Counted from the first letter of the stretch, positions 40,374-49,963 are shown. The stretch: DNA of 64,000 nucleotides from Mycobacterium sp. WUMAC-067 (GCF_020217485.1 NZ_JAEKMI010000005.1:147913-211912); one strand, 5' to 3'. The notes: generated from the letters alone by a model not told the origin. Numbers and translations are program-made.

Positions 40374-41468
40374 TTATCCCGCACCGCCCCGCAACCGTTC
40401 AACGGCCAGTCGCCCGGCGCCGATCTGCTCGGCAGAAGGCAGGGAATCGACGTCGATCACGGCGGCCACCGCGGCGTCGGGACCGGTCGCCAATTCCGTC
40501 TCGGCGGGCAGTCCGCGCTTGAGCAGCGCCAGCGCTACCGGCCCGAGATCGACGTGGTCGACCACGGTGCCGAGGCGCCCGACAGCGCGCCCACCGGCCA
40601 GGACCGGCTCGCCCGTCGACGGTCGGTCCACCGAGCCGTCCAGGTGCAGCAACACCAGCATCCGGGGCGGTCTGCCCAGGTTGTGCACCCGCGCGACGGT
40701 CTCCTGGCCGCGGTAACAGCCTTTGTCCAGGTGGACGGCGCCTTCGCCGGGGCCACCGATCCAGCCCACCTCATGCGGAATCGTGCGTTCGTCGGTGTCG
40801 ACACCCAGCCGCGGCCGCACCGCCGCGACACGGTGGGCCTCGTAGGCCCACACCCCGCCGGGCCGGACTCCGGCCTGCGCCAACCGGTTTCGCCAGTCGC
40901 CGGCCTCGGCGCGCGGAACAACCAGGTCCAGTTCAACCGGGCCGGCCGGCGTGCCGGGCATCCGTCGCAGGAAGCCACCGCCCACGGGAACCGCGGACCA
41001 CTCGACGGGCAGCGCGTCCACTCCGAGCGCGTCGAGGACCGTCTGGTCGGCCAGCCGCGGGCCGAGCAATGAGAGCACGGCCAAATCGGCGCCGCCCGGG
41101 GTGACCTCGGACCAGAACACCATCTTGCGCAGGTAGTCGAGGAGCGGCTCGGCGCGCCACGGTTCGGTGTCGAGGTAGGTAGTGCCCCCCAGCTCGGTCT
41201 GGATCCAGTGGTCCTCGACGCGGCCCTGGCCGTCGAGGCTCAGATTCTGCGTGCTGGTGCCCTCGGGCAGGCTGCTGACGTGTTGCGTCGAAATGCTGTG
41301 CAACCACGTCTGGCGGTCGTTGCCGGTCAGAGTGAGCACACCGCGGTGCGAGCGGTCCACCACGATCGCGTCGGTTTCTGCGGCGCGCTGTTCGCCCAGC
41401 GGGTCGCCGTAATGCCAGACGGCGCGGGCGTCGGGTCCGGAATCGGGTGCGGGGACGGGGCGGTTCAC
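40374..41468 (-). CDS. Folate-binding YgfZ-type protein (IbaG/GcvT-like, Rv0811c-like)
   Basis: A 364-residue member of the YgfZ/GcvT family, tetrahydrofolate-binding proteins needed for repair or maturation of some 4Fe-4S enzymes. The hallmark KGCYRGQETVARVHNLGRPPR, with its conserved Cys, sits near residue 250, and the N-terminal LTLTGNDRQTWLHSISTQ is also typical. The start is a GTG at 41468. It is divergent from the aminodeoxychorismate-lyase-like gene, another folate-linked enzyme, with 122 bp between starts. Confidence 0.88.
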   Translation of the reverse strand: MNRPVPAPDSGPDARAVWHYGDPLGEQRAAETDAIVVDRSHRGVLTLTGNDRQTWLHSISTQHVSSLPEGTSTQNLSLDGQGRVEDHWIQTELGGTTYLDTEPWRAEPLLDYLRKMVFWSEVTPGGADLAVLSLLGPRLADQTVLDALGVDALPVEWSAVPVGGGFLRRMPGTPAGPVELDLVVPRAEAGDWRNRLAQAGVRPGGVWAYEAHRVAAVRPRLGVDTDERTIPHEVGWIGGPGEGAVHLDKGCYRGQETVARVHNLGRPPRMLVLLHLDGSVDRPSTGEPVLAGGRAVGRLGTVVDHVDLGPVALALLKRGLPAETELATGPDAAVAAVIDVDSLPSAEQIGAGRLAVERLRGGAG

Positions 41469-41576
41469 ACGTCAACTCTACGGCCGCAAGACCCGCCCAA
41501 CGAGTGTGCCGCTCGCCGCACGTTCGTCGACGAGCGTGCGGCCGGCTTCACATTCGGCGAGGGACCGGCGAGCCGA

Positions 41577-41582
41577 TAGGCT
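41577..41582 (+). promoter_or_regulatory. -10 box of the pabC-like gene (leaderless)
   Basis: TAGGCT ends 8 nt before the ATG at 41591, with no ribosome site in between. Confidence 0.45.
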
Positions 41583-41590
41583 TCTCCACC

Positions 41591-42478
41591 ATGGCTGGCC
41601 AGACGGGTGTGATCGTCACGCTGGACGGCGAAATCCATTCGCCGGAGGCGCCGCTGCTGTACGCCGACGACCTGGCGGCCGTGCGCGGCGACGGCGTCTT
41701 CGAAACGCTGCTGTTGCGCGACGGCAGAGCCTGTCTGATCGAGTCGCATCTGCAGAGGCTGTCCCAGTCGGCCGCGCTGACCGATCTGCCTGAGCCGGAT
41801 CTGCCCCGGTGGCGCAGTGCGATCGAGGTGGCCACCCGGCAGTGGTGCGCGGGCACCGCGGACGAGGGCGCGATGCGGCTGATCTACAGCCGCGGCCGGG
41901 AAGGTGGTTCGGCGCCGACGGCCTACGTGATGGTCAACGGCGTTCCCGACCGCGTCACGGCGGTCCGACGCGACGGACTGGCGGCCATCACCCTCGATCG
42001 CGGCCTACCCGCCACCGGCGTCGACGCGATGCCGTGGCTGCTGGCCGGCGCCAAGACCCTGTCCTACGCGGTCAACATGGCCGCCCTGCGCCATGCCGCC
42101 CGCCGGGGCGCCGGTGACGTCATCTTCGTCAGCACCGACGGCTACATCCTGGAGGGCCCTCGATCGACTGTGGTGATCGCCACCGACTCCGAAGCGCCGG
42201 ACGGCAATCCGTGCTTGCTGACGCCCCCGCCGTGGTATCCGATTCTGCGCGGTACCACCCAGCAGGCCCTGTTCGAGGTTGCCAGGGCCAAGGGGTACGA
42301 CTGCGATTATCGGGCGCTTCGTGTCGCGGATCTGCTTGACGCCCAAGGTGTTTGGCTGATCTCGAGCATGACCTTGTCCGCCCGGGTGCATACCCTCGAC
42401 GGCCGCCCACTGCCGCGGTCGCCGATGGCGGGGGACTTCGCCGAACTGGTCGACGCCGCCATCGTCAGCGATCGCTGA
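41591..42478 (+). CDS. pabC: Class IV aminotransferase/aminodeoxychorismate lyase (Rv0812-like)
   Basis: A 295-residue fold-type IV PLP enzyme. The PLP lysine is in LLAGAKTLSYAVNMAA, and ADDLAAVRGDGVFETLLLRDG near the N-terminus is the usual family start. GDVIFVSTDGYILEGPRSTV and ILRGTTQQALFEVA complete the cofactor pocket. In this position the enzyme is annotated as aminodeoxychorismate lyase (p-aminobenzoate for folate) or as a D-/branched-chain aminotransferase; the motifs alone do not separate these. The ATG at 41591 lies behind a TANNNT box. A hairpin follows downstream. Confidence 0.85.
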   Translation: MAGQTGVIVTLDGEIHSPEAPLLYADDLAAVRGDGVFETLLLRDGRACLIESHLQRLSQSAALTDLPEPDLPRWRSAIEVATRQWCAGTADEGAMRLIYSRGREGGSAPTAYVMVNGVPDRVTAVRRDGLAAITLDRGLPATGVDAMPWLLAGAKTLSYAVNMAALRHAARRGAGDVIFVSTDGYILEGPRSTVVIATDSEAPDGNPCLLTPPPWYPILRGTTQQALFEVARAKGYDCDYRALRVADLLDAQGVWLISSMTLSARVHTLDGRPLPRSPMAGDFAELVDAAIVSDR

Positions 42479-42733
42479 GCGCTGAATTCTGTTGTCGCCT
42501 CTGCCATTCGCGGGTACGGTCGGCCGTACACAAGGAAGGAGGTGGTCCGAGAAATTGATAGCTTCATGGACATGTGAGGTGGCTGCGCGCTAGCTGCATC
42601 GGCTCGGAAGAGCTGGCGACACACATGCGCTGGCGAATTCCCCGCAGTCACCCGGCCCCCGAGCTTCCGGTTTTTGTCCGACCTGGAACATGGCTCGGGG
42701 GCCGCCCCATGTCGGCGGCCGCTCCCGGCCCTG
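42479..42733. other. Intergenic region with strong ribosome-site-like motif, possible structured RNA
   Basis: These 255 bp separate convergent genes. They hold AAGGAAGGAGGTGG (42531-42544), a near-complete anti-16S match, and then a stop/start cluster ATGGACATGTGAGG. A plus-strand frame from GTG 42574 (RWLRASCIGSEELATH) runs on antisense into the nitrobindin gene, so it is doubtful as a protein. A strong hairpin ends the region. I cannot name it; a short leader or structured RNA is possible. Confidence 0.35.
42653..42704. terminator. Bidirectional hairpin, pabC / nitrobindin
   Basis: CGGCCCCCGAGC (42653-42664) and GCTCGGGGGCCG (42693-42704) are a perfect 12-bp inverted repeat. TTCC/GGAA inside the 28-nt loop can extend the stem. 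It lies between convergent genes. Confidence 0.6.
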
Positions 42734-43393
42734 CTAGCCGGCGAACCGCGACAGGCGCGCCGACAGGTGCGGCACCAGGCCGCCGTCGGCGTCGACCCGT
42801 TCCTCGACATAGGCCAGGTCGCCGCCTTCGACGATGCCGTAGAGCCGTTTGGCGCCGCCGACCAGCACGCCGGACCTGCTGCGGGCCAGCGCATCGGTCA
42901 CCAGCTCCCACGACGATTGGGTGCGCGGACGCCCGTAGAACAATTCGACGTAGCCCGCCGAATGCGCCAACAGCAGCTCGATCGCGTGGGATTCGCTGGG
43001 GTCGTCGGGATCGCTGACAAAGCGCCAGAAACCGGTCTCCCGTAAGTCGCGCTCCTGGTAATCGCCCGTCTCGCTCAGTCGCCAGGACCGGGCTTCCCAG
43101 TTCAGATAGTCCCCGCCGTCGTGCGAGACCACGATCTGCTGCCCAAACCGGTAGTCACCGTCGTGCCCGCGGCCTTCGCCTTCGCCGCGCCACACTCCGA
43201 CCAGCGGCAGCAACGCGAGCAGCGCGTCATGGAGATTGGCGCCCTCGCGCAGGTTGGCGGTGTCGGCGGGCACGGGTAGATCGTCGAAGGACGGGATGTT
43301 GCGGCCGGCGGTCACCTTGGCGCGCTCGGCGGCGGCAGCCACCGCCCGGTCGCCGGAGCCGGCAGAACTCGACGGATCGTCGCCGGAGTTCAT
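42734..43393 (-). CDS. Nitrobindin-type heme-binding FABP-like protein (Rv0813c-like)
   Basis: A 219-residue protein forming a ten-stranded beta-barrel like nitrobindin, with ferric heme that can react with nitric oxide and peroxynitrite. The family motif GxWxGxG is GVWRGEGEG, and the heme-ligating histidine is expected in [12 protein letters not shown] near the C-terminus. The N-terminal 60 residues are an Ala/Ser-rich extension. The ATG at 43393 has an AGGAG site. It lies inside a tandem repeat, and the upstream repeat copy encodes an 18-codon ORF whose TGA overlaps this ATG. Confidence 0.87.
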   Translation of the reverse strand: MNSGDDPSSSAGSGDRAVAAAAERAKVTAGRNIPSFDDLPVPADTANLREGANLHDALLALLPLVGVWRGEGEGRGHDGDYRFGQQIVVSHDGGDYLNWEARSWRLSETGDYQERDLRETGFWRFVSDPDDPSESHAIELLLAHSAGYVELFYGRPRTQSSWELVTDALARSRSGVLVGGAKRLYGIVEGGDLAYVEERVDADGGLVPHLSARLSRFAG

Positions 43394-43490
43394 GTGCGCC
43401 GCTCCTCCCCATCGCTGCGCTCTGGATCGTCGCCGGCGGAGTTCATCTGCGCCGCTCCTCCCCATCGCTGCGCTCTGGATCGTCGCCGGC
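43374..43490. repeat. Tandem repeat of about 50 bp around the nitrobindin start
   Basis: Two near-identical units, 43374-43423 (50 bp) and 43424-43476 (53 bp), then a 14-bp partial third. The second has a 3-bp insertion and one substitution. Each unit carries the ribosome site and an ATG on the minus strand. The duplication makes an upstream ORF from 43446 to 43390. Confidence 0.85.
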
Positions 43491-43495
43491 GCGGC

Positions 43496-43594
43496 TCACG
43501 ACTCGTCAGTGATGAGCCGGTAGAGGGTGTACAGGGCGAACCATGAAATCACCACGACCGCCACAACCAGCATGATCTCGAAGAACAGCACCAC
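43496..43594 (-). CDS. Small single-pass membrane peptide, 32 residues
   Basis: A short frame reading MVLFFEIMLVVAVVVISWF then ALYTLYRLITDES: a single hydrophobic helix with a basic-acidic tail, facing the cytoplasm if the N-terminus is outside. A TAGACT -10 box (43602-43607) lies exactly 7 nt before the GTG, predicting a leaderless message, which supports it as a real gene. I know of no characterised homologue. It lies between sseC2 and nitrobindin on the same strand. Confidence 0.6.
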   Translation of the reverse strand: MVLFFEIMLVVAVVVISWFALYTLYRLITDES

Positions 43595-43601
43595 GGGGGC
43601 A

Positions 43602-43607
43602 AGTCTA
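43602..43607 (-). promoter_or_regulatory. -10 box of the small membrane peptide gene
   Basis: TAGACT on the minus strand followed by 7 nt and the GTG; leaderless geometry. Confidence 0.45.
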
Positions 43608-43645
43608 TTCGCCTCGTCGCGTCCCGGTCGCGGGCAGCTGGTCGA

Positions 43646-43948
43646 TCAGGCGATCTTGACGTCGACCTCGTGGATGCCCGCACCCGACGGCGTCACCACG
43701 GCGTTCCCGTTGCCGGCCGCCGACAGTGCGCGCAGCGTCCAGGATCCGGGTGCGGCGAAGAACCGGAAGTCACCGGTGGCCGAGGCCACCACCTCGGCGG
43801 TGAACTCGTCCGACGAGTCCAGCAAGCGGACGAACGCGCCCCCCACTGCCTGGCCGTCGCCGTCCACCACACGGCCGGTGATCACGGTTTCCTTTTCCAG
43901 GTCGACGCTGGCGGGCAACGTCAGTCCTTGCTTCGGTGCAGAGCACAT
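43646..43948 (-). CDS. sseC2: DUF1416 protein SseC2
   Basis: A 100-residue DUF1416 protein, always found next to the CysA-type thiosulfate sulfurtransferase in actinobacteria. MCSAPKQGLTLPA has the conserved N-terminal Cys, and VITGRVVDGDGQAVGGAFVRLLD is a carboxypeptidase-regulatory/Ig-like beta fold. It starts 1 bp after the cysA2 stop, so the two are co-translated. Its function is unknown but presumably in sulfur metabolism with CysA2. It corresponds to Rv0814c. Confidence 0.93.
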   Translation of the reverse strand: MCSAPKQGLTLPASVDLEKETVITGRVVDGDGQAVGGAFVRLLDSSDEFTAEVVASATGDFRFFAAPGSWTLRALSAAGNGNAVVTPSGAGIHEVDVKIA

Positions 43949-43949
43949 A

Positions 43950-44783
43950 TCAGCTTCCCAACTCGATCGGGGCCCCCACCAGGGAGCCGTATTCCGTCCA
44001 ACTGCCGTCGTAGTTCTTGACATTCCTGTGCCCGAGCAATTCGTAGAGAACGAACCAGGTGTGCGACGACCGCTCGCCGATACGGCAGTAGGCGATCGTT
44101 TCTTTGTTGCCGTCCAGGCCGGCCGCGGCGTATAGCGCGGCCAGCTCCTCGTCGGACTTGAAGGTGCCGTCCTCGTTGGCCGCCTTGCTCCACGGCACGT
44201 TGATGGCGCCGGGGATGTGGCCGGGCCGCTGGCTTTGTTCCTGCGGCAGATGCGCGGGGGCGAGGATCTTGCCGGAGAACTCGTCGGGGGAGCGCACGTC
44301 GACGAGGTTCTTGACGTTGATGGCCGCGATGACGTCGTCGCGGAACGCGCGGATGCTGTTGTCCGGTGCGGCCGCCGTGTACGACGTCGCCGGCCTGCTG
44401 ACGGTGTCGCTGGACAGTGCGCGGCCGTCGAGCTCCCACTTCTTGCGGCCGCCGTCGAGCAACTTGACCTTCTCGTGGCCGTACAGCTTGAAATACCAGT
44501 ACGCGTAAGCGGCGAACCAGTTGTTGTTGCCGCCGTAGAGGATCACGGTGTCGTCATTGGAGATGCCCCGCTCGCTGAGCAGTTTCGAGAACTGCTGAGC
44601 GTCGACGAAGTCGCGTTTGACCGGGTCCTGCAAATCGGAGCGCCAGTCCAGCTTGATCGCGCCGGGAATGTGGCCGGCGTCGTAAGCGCTGGTGTCCTCG
44701 TCGACTTCGACGAAGACGACGCCTGAGGCGTCGAGATTGCTCTCAGCCCAGTCGGTCGAGACCAGGACGTCGGAGCGTGCCAT
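43950..44783 (-). CDS. cysA2: Thiosulfate sulfurtransferase (rhodanese) CysA2
   Basis: A 277-residue two-domain rhodanese that moves sulfane sulfur from thiosulfate to an acceptor. The catalytic cysteine is in AYCRIGERSSHT in the C-terminal domain, and the inactive N-terminal domain has DTVILYGGNNNWFAAYAYW. The ATG at 44783 (MARSDVLVSTDWAES) is preceded by AAAGGAC; an upstream in-frame start at 44804 is less likely. It lies in an operon with DUF4395 upstream and sseC2 downstream, all behind a poly-cysteine leader peptide. It is the orthologue of Rv0815c. Confidence 0.95.
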   Translation of the reverse strand: MARSDVLVSTDWAESNLDASGVVFVEVDEDTSAYDAGHIPGAIKLDWRSDLQDPVKRDFVDAQQFSKLLSERGISNDDTVILYGGNNNWFAAYAYWYFKLYGHEKVKLLDGGRKKWELDGRALSSDTVSRPATSYTAAAPDNSIRAFRDDVIAAINVKNLVDVRSPDEFSGKILAPAHLPQEQSQRPGHIPGAINVPWSKAANEDGTFKSDEELAALYAAAGLDGNKETIAYCRIGERSSHTWFVLYELLGHRNVKNYDGSWTEYGSLVGAPIELGS

Positions 44784-44820
44784 GGAATGGGTCCTTTCAA
44801 TCACTTTTGGTTACAGCAGG

Positions 44821-45291
44821 TCAGGTGCGACGCGCGATGCTCCGGAAGCGGACCACCAGCGGGTAGAGCTGGCAGCCCAGGCAGATGCCGAATGCGGCGT
44901 TGAGAAACGCGGCCGCCAGGGCGGCCCCCGTGGCGATGACGCCGAACAGGACGGCGCCGGCGGCGAAGCCGGCGGTCCCCAGCACGGCGAAGATCAGGCC
45001 GACGAGCTGGGCGAACTGTAGCGGCGCGGTGGGTTCGCGATCCTGCACCGGGCCCAGCCGGGGCGCGACGACGGCGGCGAATATCCGGCCGTAGGGATGC
45101 TTGCGCGGCCCGCCGGCAGCGCCGATGGCGAAGATGACGGCCTGGACGGCCAGGATTGCCGCCGCCGCCGGTGGACTGGCCGCCGACACGACCAGCACCA
45201 GCAGCAAGACACCGGTCGTCACCCAGGCGGCGAAGCGTGGCCCACGCACGTCGACGAGGTCGGGCTGCGTGGCGGTGTTGCTGCTCGGCAA
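44821..45291 (-). CDS. DUF4395 membrane protein
   Basis: A 156-residue membrane protein with about four hydrophobic helices. The N-terminal DVRGPRFAAWVTTGVLLLV and C-terminal FGICLGCQLYPLVVRFR with a CxxC are typical of DUF4395, which is linked to thioredoxin-like and rhodanese genes. The CxxC at the membrane suggests thiol exchange or sulfur handling. The start is a TTG at 45291 with a GAGGAG site 9 nt upstream. It is the first large gene after the poly-Cys leader, 105 bp from it. Confidence 0.82.
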   Translation of the reverse strand: MPSSNTATQPDLVDVRGPRFAAWVTTGVLLLVLVVSAASPPAAAAILAVQAVIFAIGAAGGPRKHPYGRIFAAVVAPRLGPVQDREPTAPLQFAQLVGLIFAVLGTAGFAAGAVLFGVIATGAALAAAFLNAAFGICLGCQLYPLVVRFRSIARRT

Positions 45292-45396
45292 GGTGTTACT
45301 CCTCGAATACCTCTGTTGCTCATGGAAACGACGATGGGAGACGCGCCACGGTCGGGATCCGGGGCCGCTCCGAGTGCTACGCGACAGCGCGGCTAC

Positions 45397-45486
45397 TCAG
45401 CAGCAACAGCAACAACAACAGCCCGCGGTGCGGCACAGTTCAACTGCGCGACGCTTGGTGAGCATGGGCTCGAGGCGGGCTAACAC
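45397..45486 (-). CDS. Poly-cysteine leader peptide (cysteine-responsive attenuator)
   Basis: A 29-residue frame from GTG 45486: MLARLEPMLTKRRAVELCR then TAGCCCCCCC, stop at 45397. Seven consecutive Cys codons end it. A TAAGCT -10 box lies exactly 7 nt before the GTG, so the mRNA should be leaderless. The frame is also open to GTG 45510, and an inner ATG lies at 45465. The RRxVxLCR core resembles actinobacterial sulfur-gene leader peptides. In mycobacteria, leaderless poly-Cys sORFs have been reported to attenuate downstream sulfur genes according to cysteine supply; DUF4395-cysA2-sseC2 follow here. Confidence 0.85.
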   Translation of the reverse strand: MLARLEPMLTKRRAVELCRTAGCCCCCCC

Positions 45487-45493
45487 GTCGGTC

Positions 45494-45499
45494 AGCTTA
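45494..45499 (-). promoter_or_regulatory. -10 box of the poly-Cys leader transcript
   Basis: TAAGCT on the minus strand with GACCGAC before the GTG at 45486. It lies just after the thiX stop (45516), so the leader operon has its own promoter. Confidence 0.55.
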
Positions 45500-45515
45500 C
45501 CCAATGACACCGCGG

Positions 45516-45947
45516 TCAAGCCAACAGCGGTTTCAGGACGGACCGCAGGTCGGCGGCGCTCGGCACTCCGGAGGTCCGGTACCGCTGCCGCCCGTCGATG
45601 TCGAAGATCAACGTGGTGGGCAGGGACAGCACCGAATAACGGCGCGCGGTCTCCGGATTGGCGTCCAGATCGACCTCGACGTGGGACACCCCGCCCAGGT
45701 CGTCGCAGACCTCGACCACGACCCGGCGCACCCGGTCGCACGGCCCACACCACGGGGCACTGAAATGCACGACGGTCGGTCCGCTGCGCGAAAGTCTCAG
45801 CGCTGCGATGTCGCCGGCGGTGTCGTGATCCGGCCCGGGATCGATTTCCCGGATGCCGCCGGAGCGGCGGGTCAACAGCCAGCCGACGAGGGTCGCGGCG
45901 GCGAGCGCGGCGACGGTGACCACGATGACCGTCGTCACGGGCGCCAC
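45516..45947 (-). CDS. thiX: Membrane-anchored thioredoxin-like protein ThiX
   Basis: A 143-residue thioredoxin-fold protein with an N-terminal membrane anchor (VTTVIVVTVAALAAATLVGWLL) and the redox site APWCGPCDRV. The cis-proline is in LSLPTTLIF. It should reduce or oxidise disulfides on one side of the membrane. The GTG at 45947 starts just before the anchor. It lies upstream of the poly-Cys leader and the CysA2 operon, and corresponds to Rv0816c. Read-through from its promoter into the sulfur operon is possible. Confidence 0.9.
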   Translation of the reverse strand: MAPVTTVIVVTVAALAAATLVGWLLTRRSGGIREIDPGPDHDTAGDIAALRLSRSGPTVVHFSAPWCGPCDRVRRVVVEVCDDLGGVSHVEVDLDANPETARRYSVLSLPTTLIFDIDGRQRYRTSGVPSAADLRSVLKPLLA

Positions 45948-45981
45948 TCCTCGTCGCGCCCGGCGGCGCCGTCAGCGTGCG

Positions 45982-46794
45982 TCATGACCGTTTGAACCCA
46001 TCGAGGGACACCGTTAATCCGTAGGTGATGCCCTCGATGATGACGTCGGAGCCCCGCGCCCCCTCGGTGGTGGGCGCGACACCGAAGGGAAGCCGCTGGT
46101 CGGGAAGCCGGCCACCGAAGGCGTGCAGCACCGCGTCCTGCTTGTCGGCGGGGACGGTCTGGTCGGCGGTGTCCGGTCCGGTGAGCACGCCTTTGGGGGT
46201 GAAGACCAGCGTCGCCGGGTCATCGGGGGCGATGGAAAGGTCGACCGAGACGCTGACCCGGCGATCGAAGCCGGACGATTTGGGTGTGCCGGTGAACACC
46301 AGCCCGTGGCTGTCGGAGATGCCCGACGCGGTGACGCCGCCGGTGGAGGTATTGGTTTCCTTGGGCGGGGCCTCGACCATCAGGTCGCTGATGCCCAGGT
46401 ATCGGCCCAGGTGGGTCGAGTCGATGATGATGCGGCTTTCCAGCTTGTCCACCGCCAGCTTGGCTTCGGGACTGATCAGCCACGACGCATGCGTGAGATC
46501 GACCGAATACATCGTGGCCTCGAGGGTGGCCTTGCCGGTCATCGCGTGTTCGACGGCGTTGGCCTTGATCTCCACCTGGCTGTAGTTGCCACGCACGGCC
46601 TGCGGAATGAAGGGAAACGCCACGATGGCCACGAAGGGGTCGCTGCCAAGCTGGGCCGCCTTGCGCACGCTGGCCGAGAGCCGGTATTCGGCATAGATGC
46701 TGGTGCCGTAGTCGACCCCGATCGCACCGAGGGTGACCACGGCCACCAGGATCGCGGTCGCGGTCGCAGCAATCAGCACCTTGCGCACCCGCAT
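45982..46794 (-). CDS. DUF2993 exported or membrane-anchored protein (Rv0817c-like)
   Basis: A 270-residue protein with an N-terminal hydrophobic signal or anchor (VLIAATATAILVAVVTLGAIG) and a DUF2993 domain with LtaA-like beta structure: QVEIKANAVEHAMTG and GVTASGISDSHGLVFTG. Such domains are lipid-binding in related folds. The ATG at 46794 gives the same length as Rv0817c; a GTG at 46869 in the same frame adds 25 residues and is possible. It is divergent from glnR with about 170 bp between starts. Its function is unknown. Confidence 0.83.
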   Translation of the reverse strand: MRVRKVLIAATATAILVAVVTLGAIGVDYGTSIYAEYRLSASVRKAAQLGSDPFVAIVAFPFIPQAVRGNYSQVEIKANAVEHAMTGKATLEATMYSVDLTHASWLISPEAKLAVDKLESRIIIDSTHLGRYLGISDLMVEAPPKETNTSTGGVTASGISDSHGLVFTGTPKSSGFDRRVSVSVDLSIAPDDPATLVFTPKGVLTGPDTADQTVPADKQDAVLHAFGGRLPDQRLPFGVAPTTEGARGSDVIIEGITYGLTVSLDGFKRS

Positions 46795-46962
46795 ATTGTG
46801 GCGTAACCCCGGCGGCACCGGATCGCCCGTGGCGGGGCTCACACTGGCTCGTCTGCCACGCGAAAACACCAGGTATCACGTTATCGTTAGATGACCTGGT
46901 AACTAACGCGTGATGGCGTTGTGAATTTGGGAGATGCCGTTCCCCCGAGCTGGAGGGACTAG

Positions 46963-48674
<1,712 letters not shown>

Positions 48675-48823
48675 CCGCGGGTACGAGCGGCATCCACCCG
48701 CATCGTTAACCTGGTCCTTGCTACCGAGACGTTGCCGTGCGCCGGCCGGCGCATAGTTTCGCCGCGACTTGGCAACCTGAGAGGGGATGGCCAGCGGCGC
48801 CCACATGCGTCTTGAACGTCGTC

Positions 48824-49963
48824 ATGAAAGCGAGATCGGTGAAGCTCGACAGGCAGGCCAGGGCGCTGGCCGCGGTGCTGTTGGCGACGGCACTCGGCGC
48901 CATGGCGCTGTCCGCTTGCGGCAGCGATGAGAACCGCCGCGGCGCAGCGGCGCCCAGCATCACCGGCGGCGCCGGTAGCGCGGGGTGCGGCGGTAAGAAC
49001 AAGCTGACGGCGGAAGGCTCGACCGCTCAAGCGAACGCGATCACGGTCTTCAACCAGGTGTGGGGTCAGTACTGCCCGGGCAAGGGTCTGGCCTACAACC
49101 CGACCGGGTCGGGCGCCGGCCGCGAGCAGTTCATCGCCGGGCACGTGGATTTCGCGGGAGCCGATTCTCCGTTGGTCGCCGAGCAGATCGGCCCCGCCGC
49201 CAGTCGGTGCGGCGGGAACCCGGCATGGGACCTGCCCCTGGTGTTCGGTCCGATCGCGCTCGCCTACAACCTGCCGGGGAATCCCGCCCTGGTGGTCAGC
49301 AGTGACGCGGTGGCCAAGATTTTCACCGGCAAGATCACCACGTGGAACGACCCCATCTTGGCCGGCCTCAACCCGGGTGTGGCGCTGCCCGACACCAGGA
49401 TCACACCGATCTACCGGTCGGACTCGTCGGGAACCACGGACAACGTGCAGAAGTATCTGACCGCCGCCGCACCGCAGAGCTGGGCCAAGGGGGTCGGCAC
49501 GGAATTCCAGGGAGGCGTCGGCGAGGGCGCGGCGAAGTCGTCCGGGGTCATTCAGGCGGTGCGGACCATTCCGGGCGCCATCGGATACGTCCAGAAGGGG
49601 TTCGCCGACCAGGCCGGCATGTCCTACGCCAAAATCGCCACCCGCGGCGGGATTGTCCCGCTCACCAACGACACGGCCGAAAACGCCATCAAGGCGGCCC
49701 AATTCCTCGGCGAGGGAAACGACCTGTTGCTCGATCTCAACGCCATGTACGGCTCGCAGGAGCCGGGCGTCTACCCGCTGGTGCTCGTCACCTACGAGAT
49801 CGTGTGTTCCAAGGGCTACGACGCCGATACCGCCGGGGCGATCAAATCGTTCCTCTCCGTGGCCGCCACCAGCGGCCAGGCCGAACTTTCCTCGGCCGGC
49901 TACATTCCGTTGCCCGATAAGGTCAAGGAACGACTGGTCGCCGCGATCGATGCGCTGCAGTGA
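48824..49963 (+). CDS. pstS: Phosphate-binding lipoprotein PstS
   Basis: A 379-residue periplasmic phosphate-binding lipoprotein of the Pst uptake system. The signal peptide ends in the lipobox LSAC (residues about 33-36), so it is lipid-anchored. The mature part has EGSTAQANAITVF, GSGAGREQFIAG and GADSPL, the phosphate-binding loops. DSSGTTDNVQKYL is the second. The ATG at 48824 is used; a GTG at 48839, giving MKLDRQAR, is possible. It is the first gene of pstS-pstC-pstA-phoT. M. tuberculosis retains only phoT at this place, from memory. Confidence 0.92.
   Translation: MKARSVKLDRQARALAAVLLATALGAMALSACGSDENRRGAAAPSITGGAGSAGCGGKNKLTAEGSTAQANAITVFNQVWGQYCPGKGLAYNPTGSGAGREQFIAGHVDFAGADSPLVAEQIGPAASRCGGNPAWDLPLVFGPIALAYNLPGNPALVVSSDAVAKIFTGKITTWNDPILAGLNPGVALPDTRITPIYRSDSSGTTDNVQKYLTAAAPQSWAKGVGTEFQGGVGEGAAKSSGVIQAVRTIPGAIGYVQKGFADQAGMSYAKIATRGGIVPLTNDTAENAIKAAQFLGEGNDLLLDLNAMYGSQEPGVYPLVLVTYEIVCSKGYDADTAGAIKSFLSVAATSGQAELSSAGYIPLPDKVKERLVAAIDALQ

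Noticed and set aside
42574..43017. A 147-codon frame after the strong ribosome-site motif (RWLRASCIGSEEL...)
   Set aside because: More than half of it is antisense to nitrobindin and its composition turns Arg/Pro-rich there. The first 40 codons could still be meaningful, so the region is kept as a finding instead.
45397..45753. A 118-codon minus-strand frame ending in the poly-Cys run
   Set aside because: Its upper part is out of frame within thiX. Only the last 29 codons, behind their own -10 box, are credible.
48675..48823. Pho-type or GlnR box in front of pstS
   Set aside because: One GTTAACC-like element is present, but the second direct repeat needed for a regulator site is not at the expected distance.
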